Shown in pieces: positions 7,925 to 14,664 of a stretch of 19,784 nucleotides of DNA. The notes beneath the pieces were generated by a model, which made no database searches, was not told where the DNA came from, and worked only from the letters and a program-made list of their open reading frames with translations. The position numbers and the translations under genes are program-made. This DNA is from Syntrophobacterales bacterium (lineage in GTDB: Bacteria > Desulfobacterota > Syntrophobacteria > BM002), in contig JAUVTM010000003.1 in NCBI GenBank assembly GCA_030601545.1, forward strand, positions 1 to 19,784, written 5' to 3'. Numbering within the stretch: the stretch's first letter is position 1; each line of letters starts with the position of its first letter.

Positions 7925-8989
7925 CTAGCTCTCTGAAATATATTCAGCTACCAAATCACCAACCTCCTGGGTGGTATAACCCATACGACCGGCGTCCATG
8001 CTTTTCAAGTCATCTAGTACCACTCGCTTGATGGCATTTTCCACCTGACGGCCACTGTCTTCTTCACCAAGGTTATCCAAGAGCATGGCCAGGGCGGCAA
8101 TTGCCGCCAGAGGATTGATCACGCTCTTCCCGGTGTATTTAGGGGCAGAACCTCCGATGGGCTCGAACATAGACACACCTTGCGGGTTTATATTTCCCCC
8201 GGCTGCTATGCCCATCCCCCCCTGAATCATGGCCCCAAGATCGGTGATAATGTCACCGAACATGTTGTCGGTCACAATTACGTCGAACCATTCTGGATTT
8301 TTCACCATCCACATACAAATAGCATCCACGTGGGCATAATCCGTTTCGATATCCTTGTATTCCTGGGCTACTTCATGGAAGGTCCGGTCCCACAGGTCGA
8401 AGGCGTACGTCAGCACATTGGTCTTACCACAAAGAGTTACCTTCTGACGCCCCTGGCGACGGCAAAGCTCAAAAGCATAGCGGACACAGCGCTCCACGCC
8501 TTTACGCGTATTCACCGATTCCTGAATGGCAATCTCATCCGGAGTACCCTTTCTCAAAAAACCACCACTGCCAACATAGAGACCTTCGGTGTTCTCTCTA
8601 ACCACCACAAAATCGATGTCTTCAGGATTTTTATCCCGCAGCGGTGTCCAAACACCTGGATAGAGGACGACCGGCCGTAGATTTATATACTGGTCTAAGG
8701 TAAACCGAATGGTCAACAAAATACCCTGCTCCAGGATCCCGGGCTGAACCTCAGGGTGACCAATGGCACCCAAGTAGATGGCATGCACCGTTTGCAGCTC
8801 CTGGAGAACTGAATCAGGCAGGGTCTCACCAGTTTTCAGATAGCGGTCCCCGCCAATGTCATAGGAAACCAATTCGTAGGAGAAGCCATTACGTTCAGCA
8901 ACGGCTGCAAGGGCCTTGAGGCCTTCAGCTATCACCTCAGGACCGGTGCCGTCGCCCGGAATTACGCCAATCCGATACGTTTTTGCCAT
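7925..8989 (-). CDS. leuB: 3-isopropylmalate dehydrogenase
   Basis: LeuB oxidises and decarboxylates 3-isopropylmalate to 2-oxoisocaproate with NAD, the third leucine-specific step. I chose the ATG at 8989 (354 residues) over the GTG one codon earlier, because GGAGG lies 5 nt before the ATG but only 2 nt before the GTG. GDGTGPEV is at the N-terminus, LLTIRFTLDQYINLRPV carries the substrate-binding arginines, and the metal-binding aspartates lie in VTDNMFGDIITD. GGSAPKYTGK replaces the HGSAP of enterobacterial LeuB, and RENTEGLYVG resembles the isocitrate or tartrate dehydrogenase branch. I read this as the divergent LeuB type; a different beta-decarboxylating dehydrogenase is possible, but the leuC-leuD context argues for LeuB. 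Confidence 0.9.
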   Translation of the reverse strand: MAKTYRIGVIPGDGTGPEVIAEGLKALAAVAERNGFSYELVSYDIGGDRYLKTGETLPDSVLQELQTVHAIYLGAIGHPEVQPGILEQGILLTIRFTLDQYINLRPVVLYPGVWTPLRDKNPEDIDFVVVRENTEGLYVGSGGFLRKGTPDEIAIQESVNTRKGVERCVRYAFELCRRQGRQKVTLCGKTNVLTYAFDLWDRTFHEVAQEYKDIETDYAHVDAICMWMVKNPEWFDVIVTDNMFGDIITDLGAMIQGGMGIAAGGNINPQGVSMFEPIGGSAPKYTGKSVINPLAAIAALAMLLDNLGEEDSGRQVENAIKRVVLDDLKSMDAGRMGYTTQEVGDLVAEYISES

Positions 8990-9013
8990 CACAACCTCCG
9001 AAGGGGGAATTTA

Positions 9014-9064
9014 AACCACAAAGGTCACGAAGGTCACAAAGTTTTGTTCAGCTTCGTGGTGTGG
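9014..9064. repeat. Inverted 9-nt repeat element between leuD and leuB (element R2)
   Basis: The left arm (9014-9041) is three degenerate 9-mers, AACCACAAA, GGTCACGAA and GGTCACAAA. The right arm (9052-9064, CTTCGTGGTGTGG) is largely complementary to its first part. The edge is 9 bp after the leuD stop. It is a short version of the outer layer of the leuD/leuC element at 9601-9760. Confidence 0.7.
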
Positions 9065-9073
9065 AATGTATGA

Positions 9074-9574
9074 TCAGCTCGACGTGTCGAGTCGTTTCAT
9101 AACGTAAGGGATGAGACCACCTCCGGCCACCAACTCTTGCATGAAAGGCGGCACTGGCTGCGCCTTGTAGGTAAGATTGCGGCTTTTGTTGACAATAGTT
9201 CCAGCTGCCAGATCTATTTCTAGTTGCTCGCCCGTGACAACATCTGCCGCCGCCTCCTCTGACTCCAAGATGGGCAGACCCATATTAAAAGCGTTACGGT
9301 AGAAGATGCGAGCGAAGCTTGCGGCAATTACACAGCTTACCCCGGCCGCTTTAATAGCGATGGGGGCGTGTTCTCGAGAGGAGCCGCAACCAAAATTTTT
9401 ACCAGCGACGATAACATCACCTGGCGAGACCTTCTGAGCAAACTCGGGATCAGCGTCCTCCATGCAATGCTGGGCAAGCTCCTTCGGATCTGAAGTGTTC
9501 AGATAGCGAGCTGGAATAATGGCATCAGTGTCAATATCAGCCCCAAATTTCCACGCCTTGCCGGATAATTTCAT
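9074..9574 (-). CDS. leuD: 3-isopropylmalate dehydratase small subunit
   Basis: LeuD pairs with LeuC to isomerise 2-isopropylmalate to 3-isopropylmalate. The ATG at 9574 (166 residues, beginning MKLSGKAWKFG) is preferred over an upstream TTG at 9586 because GGAGG lies 5 nt before the ATG. The N-terminal DIDTDAIIPARYL and the NFGCGSSREHA loop are characteristic of the small subunit, and the length matches the archaeal/deltaproteobacterial type rather than the longer enterobacterial type. It sits between leuC (194 bp upstream) and leuB (84 bp downstream), and both gaps hold repeat elements. Confidence 0.95.
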   Translation of the reverse strand: MKLSGKAWKFGADIDTDAIIPARYLNTSDPKELAQHCMEDADPEFAQKVSPGDVIVAGKNFGCGSSREHAPIAIKAAGVSCVIAASFARIFYRNAFNMGLPILESEEAAADVVTGEQLEIDLAAGTIVNKSRNLTYKAQPVPPFMQELVAGGGLIPYVMKRLDTSS

Positions 9575-9600
9575 TGTTGCCTCCAAGGGCTATCAATCCA

Positions 9601-9760
9601 TTGAACCACAAAGCACACAGAGAGCACTGAGGGAACAAAAGGATATTTGAGATTTTAGATCTAAGATTGTAGATTGAAACAAATAGAATCTAGAAGATTT
9701 CGCAATCTGCAATCTACAATCAACAATCTGAAATTACTTTCCTCTGTGTTCTTTGTGGTG
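9601..9760. repeat. Two-layer nested inverted repeat between leuC and leuD (element R3)
   Basis: The outer arms are TTGAACCACAAAGCAC... (9601-9633) and ...CTGTGTTCTTTGTGGTG (9736-9760). The inner arms are degenerate 7-mers: left 9645-9676, variants of AGATTGT; right 9702-9730, CAATCTG, CAATCTA, CAATCAA, CAATCTG. The centre (about 9677-9701) is AT-rich. The element begins 8 bp after the leuC stop. Its right inner half (9673-9721) resembles 16774-16820 of element R6. Confidence 0.8.
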
Positions 9761-9768
9761 AAAAATCT

Positions 9769-11028
9769 TTACAGCTCCTCTGGGCCAGCGATACGGCCCA
9801 GCACGGCCGAGGCCGCAGCCACGGCAGGAGAGGCCAGATAGACTTCGCTTTCTGGATGACCCATTCGCCCCACGAAATTCCTGTTGGTAGTGGCCACGGC
9901 CCGCTCCCCAGCAGCGAGAATTCCCATGTGTCCACCCAGACAAGGACCACAGGTCGGGGTGCTTATGGCAGCCTCTGCCTCGAGGAAAATTGTGAACAGA
10001 CCTTCATCCATGGCCTGTCGGTAAATGGCCTGGGTGGCAGGAATGATGAGGCAGCGCACCCTGGGTGCTACCCTGCGGCTTTTCAGCAGCTGAGCAGCCA
10101 ATCTCAAATCCTCAATGCGGCCATTGGTACAGGAGCCGATCACTACCTGATCAATGGGAATCTCATCCAAGGATGAAACCGGTTGGCTGTTCGCTGGGGA
10201 AGGTGGCAGGGCCACTTGTGGTTCGATCTCACTAACATTGTAAGTGATGACCTGCTCATACTGAGCATCAGCGTCGCTTTGGTAAAATTGGTAGGACCGC
10301 TGGGCTCTTTCCTCCACAAAAGTCCGGGTACACTCGTCAGGTGCGATTATGCCGTTTTTTGCCCCTGCTTCAATGGCCATGTTGGCCATGGTCAGCCGTT
10401 GATCCATAGAGAGTTGAGCAATGACAGAGCCGGTGAACTCCATGGCCCGGTAACGGGCACCATCAACGCCAATTTGGCCAATGGTATAAAGAATCAGATC
10501 TTTACCCGTAACCCAGGGACGAAGATTCCCCTGGAAGATAAACTTGATGGAGGCTGGCACCCGAAACCAGGTCCGGCCGGTTATCATAACCGCAGCAAGA
10601 TCCGTACTGCCAACGCCGGTGGCAAAAGCACCGAGGCCCCCGTAGGTACAAGTGTGGCTGTCGGCGCCTACCACCACATCTCCGGGGAGGACCAATCCCT
10701 GTTCAGGTAGGAGCGCGTGTTCGATGCCCATGCGACCCACCTCATAAAAATGGGGTAATTTATGCTCGACGGCAAACTCCCGCAAAAGCTGGCACTGGGT
10801 GGCAGATTCAATGTCCTTGTTGGGTACGAAATGGTCGGGGACAAGGGCAATCCTCGCCACGTCATAAAGCTTTTCGGCACCCGACTGGCGGAACCGCTCA
10901 ATGGCAATGGGCGCAGTAATATCGTTGGCGAGGGAGAAGTCAACACTGACTTCGATGAGTTCTCCCGGTTCTACTTTGTCCAAGCCGGCGTGGGCCGCAA
11001 GAATTTTCTCGGTAATCGTCATTCCCAT
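9769..11028 (-). CDS. leuC: 3-isopropylmalate dehydratase large subunit
   Basis: LeuC is the [4Fe-4S] aconitase-like subunit that works with LeuD on 2-isopropylmalate. The ATG at 11028 (419 residues, MGMTITEKILAAHAG) matches the usual family N-terminus; a GTG at 11046 would add six residues. The cluster-binding cysteines are visible in GSCTNGR and in TCGPCLGG. VGADSHTCTYGGLGAFATGVGSTD is the conserved substrate-region segment. The size fits the shorter LeuC type common in archaea and Desulfobacterota. It lies 176 bp downstream of pssA with no leuA between them. Confidence 0.95.
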   Translation of the reverse strand: MGMTITEKILAAHAGLDKVEPGELIEVSVDFSLANDITAPIAIERFRQSGAEKLYDVARIALVPDHFVPNKDIESATQCQLLREFAVEHKLPHFYEVGRMGIEHALLPEQGLVLPGDVVVGADSHTCTYGGLGAFATGVGSTDLAAVMITGRTWFRVPASIKFIFQGNLRPWVTGKDLILYTIGQIGVDGARYRAMEFTGSVIAQLSMDQRLTMANMAIEAGAKNGIIAPDECTRTFVEERAQRSYQFYQSDADAQYEQVITYNVSEIEPQVALPPSPANSQPVSSLDEIPIDQVVIGSCTNGRIEDLRLAAQLLKSRRVAPRVRCLIIPATQAIYRQAMDEGLFTIFLEAEAAISTPTCGPCLGGHMGILAAGERAVATTNRNFVGRMGHPESEVYLASPAVAAASAVLGRIAGPEEL

Positions 11029-11116
11029 GGTCGCTACCTTTGTCACTGGTCATTCGAATCTAGGAGACCTGGTCCATTGAGTCAGGTCAGAGCTCAATGG
11101 CTTTGCTGGCCGTAGA

Positions 11117-11188
11117 GGCGTAAGGCATAAGGAGAGGATAATTTTATTTGATTGTTTTTACCTTGTGCCCGGTGCCTTGCGCCTTGAG
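11117..11188. repeat. Inverted 7-nt repeat element between pssA and leuC (element R4)
   Basis: The left arm (11117-11137) reads GGCGTAA, GGCATAA, GGAGAGG. The right arm (11160-11188) reads ACCTTGT, GCCCGGT, GCCTTGC, GCCTTGA, largely complementary to the left. The loop (11138-11159) is T-rich on the plus strand. The edge is 16 bp after the pssA stop. This gap is where leuA commonly lies in related operons; only the repeat is found. Confidence 0.65.
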
Positions 11189-11204
11189 TGGTGGGAGGCA
11201 GCCT

Positions 11205-12020
11205 TTATTCTGTTCCGTTTCTGCTCTTTACGATCTCCTGGCTATCCACTTGTTCCTCAACGGGTTGCCTGCGGCTTTGGAGCAGGCCGTAAGCGTACCC
11301 AAGAGGACCTGAACTCACATAGACAAGGCCCAGAGTAAAGAGCATGATGGAAGGTTGGGCAACGACTACCGAAAAAAGCAGGATTATCAAGAACAGCGTC
11401 CGAAACGGCGTCCGCTGAAATCCATCAAACTCTTTGAAGCTATTGTAAGGGATGCTGCTGACCATGAGAAAACCCAGCACGTAGGTCGTGGCCAACAACA
11501 GGAAATGCTTTGTGGGACCACTGCCTCCCATCCGGTAAAAAAACATCACGGTTGTGGCTACCATTAAGGCGGCTCCGGGAATGGGAAGTCCCACGAAATG
11601 CTTCTTGGGAGTCAAATGAGCCTGTGTATTGAAACGGGCCAACCGCAGGGCGCCACAGGCAACAAATAGGAAAGCCGCTCCCCACCCCAGGCGGCCGAAT
11701 GGTTGAAGTGCCCACAGATACACAAGCAGCGCCGGTGCTACCCCGAAAGCCACCAGATCCGCCAGAGAATCATACTCCACACCAAAGCGGCTGCTGGTGC
11801 CAGTGAGACGAGCCACCTTGCCATCGAGAGTATCGAAGAGACAGGCAAAGAGAATCGCAAATGCTGCCGTCCTGAAATCGTGATTGATGGTGGCAACAAT
11901 GCTGTAAAAGCCGCAGAACAGGTTAGCGGTGGTAAGAAGGTTAGGGAGGAGGTAGATACCTCTCTTCTTCTGTTGTGGCTGTTCGGTTCTCCGTTTCAGT
12001 TGTCCTTTAGGTGGTAACAT
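11205..12020 (-). CDS. pssA: CDP-diacylglycerol--serine O-phosphatidyltransferase
   Basis: PssA makes phosphatidylserine from CDP-diacylglycerol and serine at the inner membrane. The CDP-alcohol phosphatidyltransferase motif is exact: D66-G67, A70-R71, G80, D84 and D88 with the spacing DGxxAR(x8)G(x3)D(x3)D. The 271-residue protein has a basic N-terminus (residues 8-20) and several hydrophobic helices, as in the membrane-embedded PssA type II family. Its ATG at 12020 lies inside the psd 3' end, overlapping by 25 nt, which suggests translational coupling. Its product is the substrate of Psd, encoded immediately upstream. Confidence 0.95.
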   Translation of the reverse strand: MLPPKGQLKRRTEQPQQKKRGIYLLPNLLTTANLFCGFYSIVATINHDFRTAAFAILFACLFDTLDGKVARLTGTSSRFGVEYDSLADLVAFGVAPALLVYLWALQPFGRLGWGAAFLFVACGALRLARFNTQAHLTPKKHFVGLPIPGAALMVATTVMFFYRMGGSGPTKHFLLLATTYVLGFLMVSSIPYNSFKEFDGFQRTPFRTLFLIILLFSVVVAQPSIMLFTLGLVYVSSGPLGYAYGLLQSRRQPVEEQVDSQEIVKSRNGTE

Positions 12021-12643
12021 AAAATACTCTCTCCTGCTTTAACACGTTGCCCCTTGTTTACTGCCAACCGGCTGTCAGTGGGAACGAAAACGTCCAGCCT
12101 GGAGCCGAAACGAATCATACCAAAACGGTCGCCCCGCTGAACTTGCTCACCCGGCTGCAGCCAGCAGTCGATTCGCCGAGCGACCAAGCCGGCAATTTGG
12201 ATGAAAACTATTTTTTCTCCACCAGAGATTCTCAGAATCACTGCATTGTGTTCGTTGTCTCTAGAGGCCTTATCTACATGGGCAGCAAAAAATGTGCCCT
12301 TTTCGTAATGAACGCTTTCCACCTCTCCAGAGAAAGGTATGCGGTTCACGTGGACATTGAAAATTGACATGAAGATGCTGATTTTCAGGGTCTCTTTGTT
12401 TACAAACCTATCTTCAAATACTTTCCCGACGAAAATAATTTGTCCGTCAGCCGGGGCCAACACCGCCTGTGGGTCCTGCGGTATGGTCCTCTCAGGGTCT
12501 CGGAAGAAGTTTATCACTAAAAGCGTTAAGATTAAAGTAAGGGCAGTCAAAATCGCCCAGCCCAACAGACCGAACAGAAGTAACAGCACCGCAAGGCCAA
12601 TAATGTATGGAGAGCCTTGCTTGGCAATGGGCAATCGTCGCAT
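11996..12643 (-). CDS. psd: Phosphatidylserine decarboxylase proenzyme (short type)
   Basis: Psd decarboxylates phosphatidylserine to phosphatidylethanolamine. The 215-residue protein is the short form typical of archaea and Desulfobacterota. Residues 12-47 hold membrane-spanning segments. The family segments FFRDPERTIP (46-55), APADG (63-67) and FMSIFNVHVNR (91-101) are present. The self-cleavage site is RFGSRLDVFVP, where Ser181 is expected to become the pyruvoyl group of the small subunit. No strong Shine-Dalgarno sequence is seen before the ATG (only GGTG). The gene lies 86 bp downstream of ilvC and overlaps pssA. Confidence 0.94.
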   Translation of the reverse strand: MRRLPIAKQGSPYIIGLAVLLLLFGLLGWAILTALTLILTLLVINFFRDPERTIPQDPQAVLAPADGQIIFVGKVFEDRFVNKETLKISIFMSIFNVHVNRIPFSGEVESVHYEKGTFFAAHVDKASRDNEHNAVILRISGGEKIVFIQIAGLVARRIDCWLQPGEQVQRGDRFGMIRFGSRLDVFVPTDSRLAVNKGQRVKAGESILCYHLKDN

Positions 12644-12677
12644 GGCACCGACATCAAAAATCTGAAAGTATCAATTA

Positions 12678-12727
12678 GTACACGTAGTACACGGGCGAAA
12701 ACACACGCCAATTATCTGCCCGCAGAT
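12678..12727. repeat. Short 9-mer pair and hairpin after ilvC
   Basis: GTACACGTA and GTACACGGG occur back to back (12678-12695), a two-copy 9-nt repeat. A perfect 6-bp inverted pair ATCTGC/GCAGAT (12714-12727) lies 2 bp after the ilvC stop, with only a 2-nt loop. This could be a minimal or decayed relative of the larger elements elsewhere in the window. Confidence 0.4.
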
Positions 12728-12729
12728 CA

Positions 12730-13722
12730 CTAGGACTTCTTCAACCAGGGCATCATGGCACGAAGTTTGGCACCCACATCCTCAATGGGATGTTCCTTTT
12801 CCAGACGTCGAATGGCGTTGAACACTGGGCGGCCGGCCTTGTTTTCCAGGATCCACTCACGTGCAAACTCACCACTCTGCACTTCGGCGAGAATCTCCTG
12901 CATGGTCTCCCGGGTCTCTTCCGTAATAATGCGCTTGCCCCGAGTGTAATCACCAAACTCGGCAGTATCACTCACCGAGTAGCGCATGAAGGATATGCCT
13001 CCCTGGTAAAAAAGGTCAACGATGAGCTTCAGTTCGTGCAGGCACTCAAAGTAGGCGATCTCCGGCTGGTAGCCGGCCTCCACCAGGGTATCAAAACTTG
13101 CCTTGACCAACTCTGTCACCCCACCACAAAGAACCACCTGTTCTCCGAAAAGGTCGGTCTCGGTTTCTTCTTCGAAAGTGGTTTGAATCACCCCGGCTCT
13201 GGTGGCACCCAGTCCCTTGGCGTAAGCAAGAGCCGTTTCCAGGGCATGGCCGGTGGCATCCTGGTGAATGGCAACCAATGATGGTACCCCCGCTCCCTTT
13301 TCGTATTCGCTGCGCACCAAATGGCCCGGACCTTTGGGAGCAATCATAACCACATCCAGGTATGCTGCAGGTTGGATCTGACCGAAGTGGATATTAAAAC
13401 CGTGTGAAAAGACCAGGGTTTTGCCCTCGGTCATGTGGGCGGCAACTTCTTCTCTGTACAACATTGCCTGGGCGTCGTCCTGAGCAAGGATCTGGACCAC
13501 GTCGGCAAGGCTCGAAGCCTCACTGGCTGTGATGGGTTTGAAGCCATGCTCCTTCGCCAGGTCATAATTGGGAGTGTCCTTCAGTTCGGCGATGATGACA
13601 TCCAAGCCACTATCCCTCAAGTTTTGTGCCTGGGCGTGGCCCTGACTGCCGTAGCCAATGATTGCCACTTTTTTCCCTTTGAGCACGCCCAGATCAGCAT
13701 CAGAATCATAGTAGATTTTCAC
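12730..13722 (-). CDS. ilvC: Ketol-acid reductoisomerase (class I)
   Basis: IlvC isomerises and reduces acetolactate in valine, leucine and isoleucine synthesis. The start is GTG at 13722, with GGAGG 5 nt upstream, giving 330 residues, the class I length. The Rossmann motif GYGSQGH is at 23-29 and IAPKGPGH at 127-134, with Lys130 catalytic. The metal ligands Asp190 and Glu194 lie in ETDLFGEQ, and Glu226 and Glu230 lie in FECLHE. The loop after the second Rossmann strand (about 45-54, AELKDTPNYD) lacks the arginine and serines that usually bind the NADPH phosphate and has acidic residues, suggesting altered cofactor preference. It follows ilvN after a 161-bp gap. Confidence 0.96.
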   Translation of the reverse strand: MKIYYDSDADLGVLKGKKVAIIGYGSQGHAQAQNLRDSGLDVIIAELKDTPNYDLAKEHGFKPITASEASSLADVVQILAQDDAQAMLYREEVAAHMTEGKTLVFSHGFNIHFGQIQPAAYLDVVMIAPKGPGHLVRSEYEKGAGVPSLVAIHQDATGHALETALAYAKGLGATRAGVIQTTFEEETETDLFGEQVVLCGGVTELVKASFDTLVEAGYQPEIAYFECLHELKLIVDLFYQGGISFMRYSVSDTAEFGDYTRGKRIITEETRETMQEILAEVQSGEFAREWILENKAGRPVFNAIRRLEKEHPIEDVGAKLRAMMPWLKKS

Positions 13723-13883
13723 TGTGTCCTCCTGTAGCTCCAGTAAAGAACCGGAAACCTATAGGTCCAGCTAACTAACCGGGGAGAGCCAAGCCCAGTC
13801 CTCGGTGGTTTCGGGAAAAAATGTTTATGCTCTTCAAATGCTTCCCTATTCTTGACGAGGCAAGGTATATCCGTGTCCTGCCC
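13723..13883. other. ilvN-ilvC spacer without a 7/9-mer array
   Basis: This 161-bp gap is unlike most others here: I find no degenerate 7- or 9-mer array. It holds the ilvC ribosome site (AGGAGG on the minus strand), a 10-bp palindrome ACCTATAGGT at 13757-13766 and an imperfect hairpin at 13778-13806 with no T-run. No ORF is supported. Confidence 0.5.
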
Positions 13884-14378
13884 CTACCTTTTTGTGCTGT
13901 TCTTTCTACCGCGGGCAATGGCGACTTTGCCGGTGCGGACCACCTCAACAATACCCAGCTGACTCAGCAGGTCGAGAATCGCTTGGATCTTGCCCTCGTC
14001 ACCGGTCACTTCAATGGTGAAGGAATGCTGACAGACATCCACCACCTTGCCCCTGAAAATATTCGTAATGCGGAGTGCTTCAGCCCGGGTATCGGCCTCG
14101 GCCTTCACCTTGATCAGGGCCATTTCCCGGTCCACAAATTTCACTTCGCGAAAATCGATCACCTTGATCACATTAACCAGCTTGTTGAGATGCTTGACAA
14201 TCTGCTCCATGATCATTTCGTCGCCGGTGGTCACCAGGGTGATATGGGAAACTCCCTTATCAAGAGTTTCGGCCACGGTCAGGCTCTCAATATTGAAGCC
14301 CCTGCCGCTGAATAATCCAGCCACCCGGGAAAGGACGCCGGGCTGATTTTCCACCAGGACACCGAGGATATGCCTCAC
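13884..14378 (-). CDS. ilvN: Acetolactate synthase small (regulatory) subunit
   Basis: This is the regulatory subunit of acetolactate synthase, which activates IlvB and usually confers valine feedback inhibition. The 164-residue length matches the IlvH/IlvN type. The N-terminal ACT domain (about residues 3-75) opens with LGVLVENQPGVLSRVAGLF, followed by GFNIESLTV; the C-terminal half is the second ALS small-subunit domain. The start is GTG at 14378, with GGAG 7 nt upstream. It lies downstream of ilvB across a 286-bp gap that contains repeat element R5, unusual because ilvB and ilvN are normally nearly contiguous. Confidence 0.96.
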   Translation of the reverse strand: MRHILGVLVENQPGVLSRVAGLFSGRGFNIESLTVAETLDKGVSHITLVTTGDEMIMEQIVKHLNKLVNVIKVIDFREVKFVDREMALIKVKAEADTRAEALRITNIFRGKVVDVCQHSFTIEVTGDEGKIQAILDLLSQLGIVEVVRTGKVAIARGRKNSTKR

Positions 14379-14456
14379 GACATTTCTCCTTTTACGCCAA
14401 TGTTAAAGAAAACTCGACTCCTCAGGTTGCTCCCGAGGCTTGACCGCATAGTATCT

Positions 14457-14660
14457 GTCCGTTGTTCCGCCTAAGGCGGATCAGTTGTCCGTTGCTCAAA
14501 GTCGCATAGCGCATAGAGCATAGCGTGTATGGGCGAGAAAAGCGAGAAAAGCAAAGAAAGTCGGTCTCTTTCCTTTCTCGCCTTGGCCCTTTCTCGCTTT
14601 AACCCTATCCGTTTGGCGCTCTGCGCTTTGCTGCGAACTCAGTGAGCTGACTACTGACGG
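14457..14660. repeat. Three-layer nested inverted repeat between ilvB and ilvN (element R5)
   Basis: The outer arms are GTCCGTTG-type repeats (14457-14498) and CTGACTACTGACGGG (about 14646-14660). The middle arms are GCATAGC 7-mers (14502-14527) and GCGCTCTGCGCTTTGC (14616-14648). The inner arms are 9-mers: GCGAGAAAA repeated at 14531-14560, and the complementary TTTCTCGC-type repeats at 14569-14600. A perfect palindrome, TCCGCCT-A-AGGCGGA (14466-14480), interrupts the outer left array. The element begins 4 bp after the ilvB stop. Bases 14616-14648 are the exact reverse complement of 6619-6651. Confidence 0.8.
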
Positions 14661-14664
14661 GTTC

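Noticed and set aside
13778..13806. Hairpin between ilvN and ilvC as a terminator or attenuator
   Set aside because: The imperfect 8-bp stem has no T-run and no leader peptide; a role is not supported.
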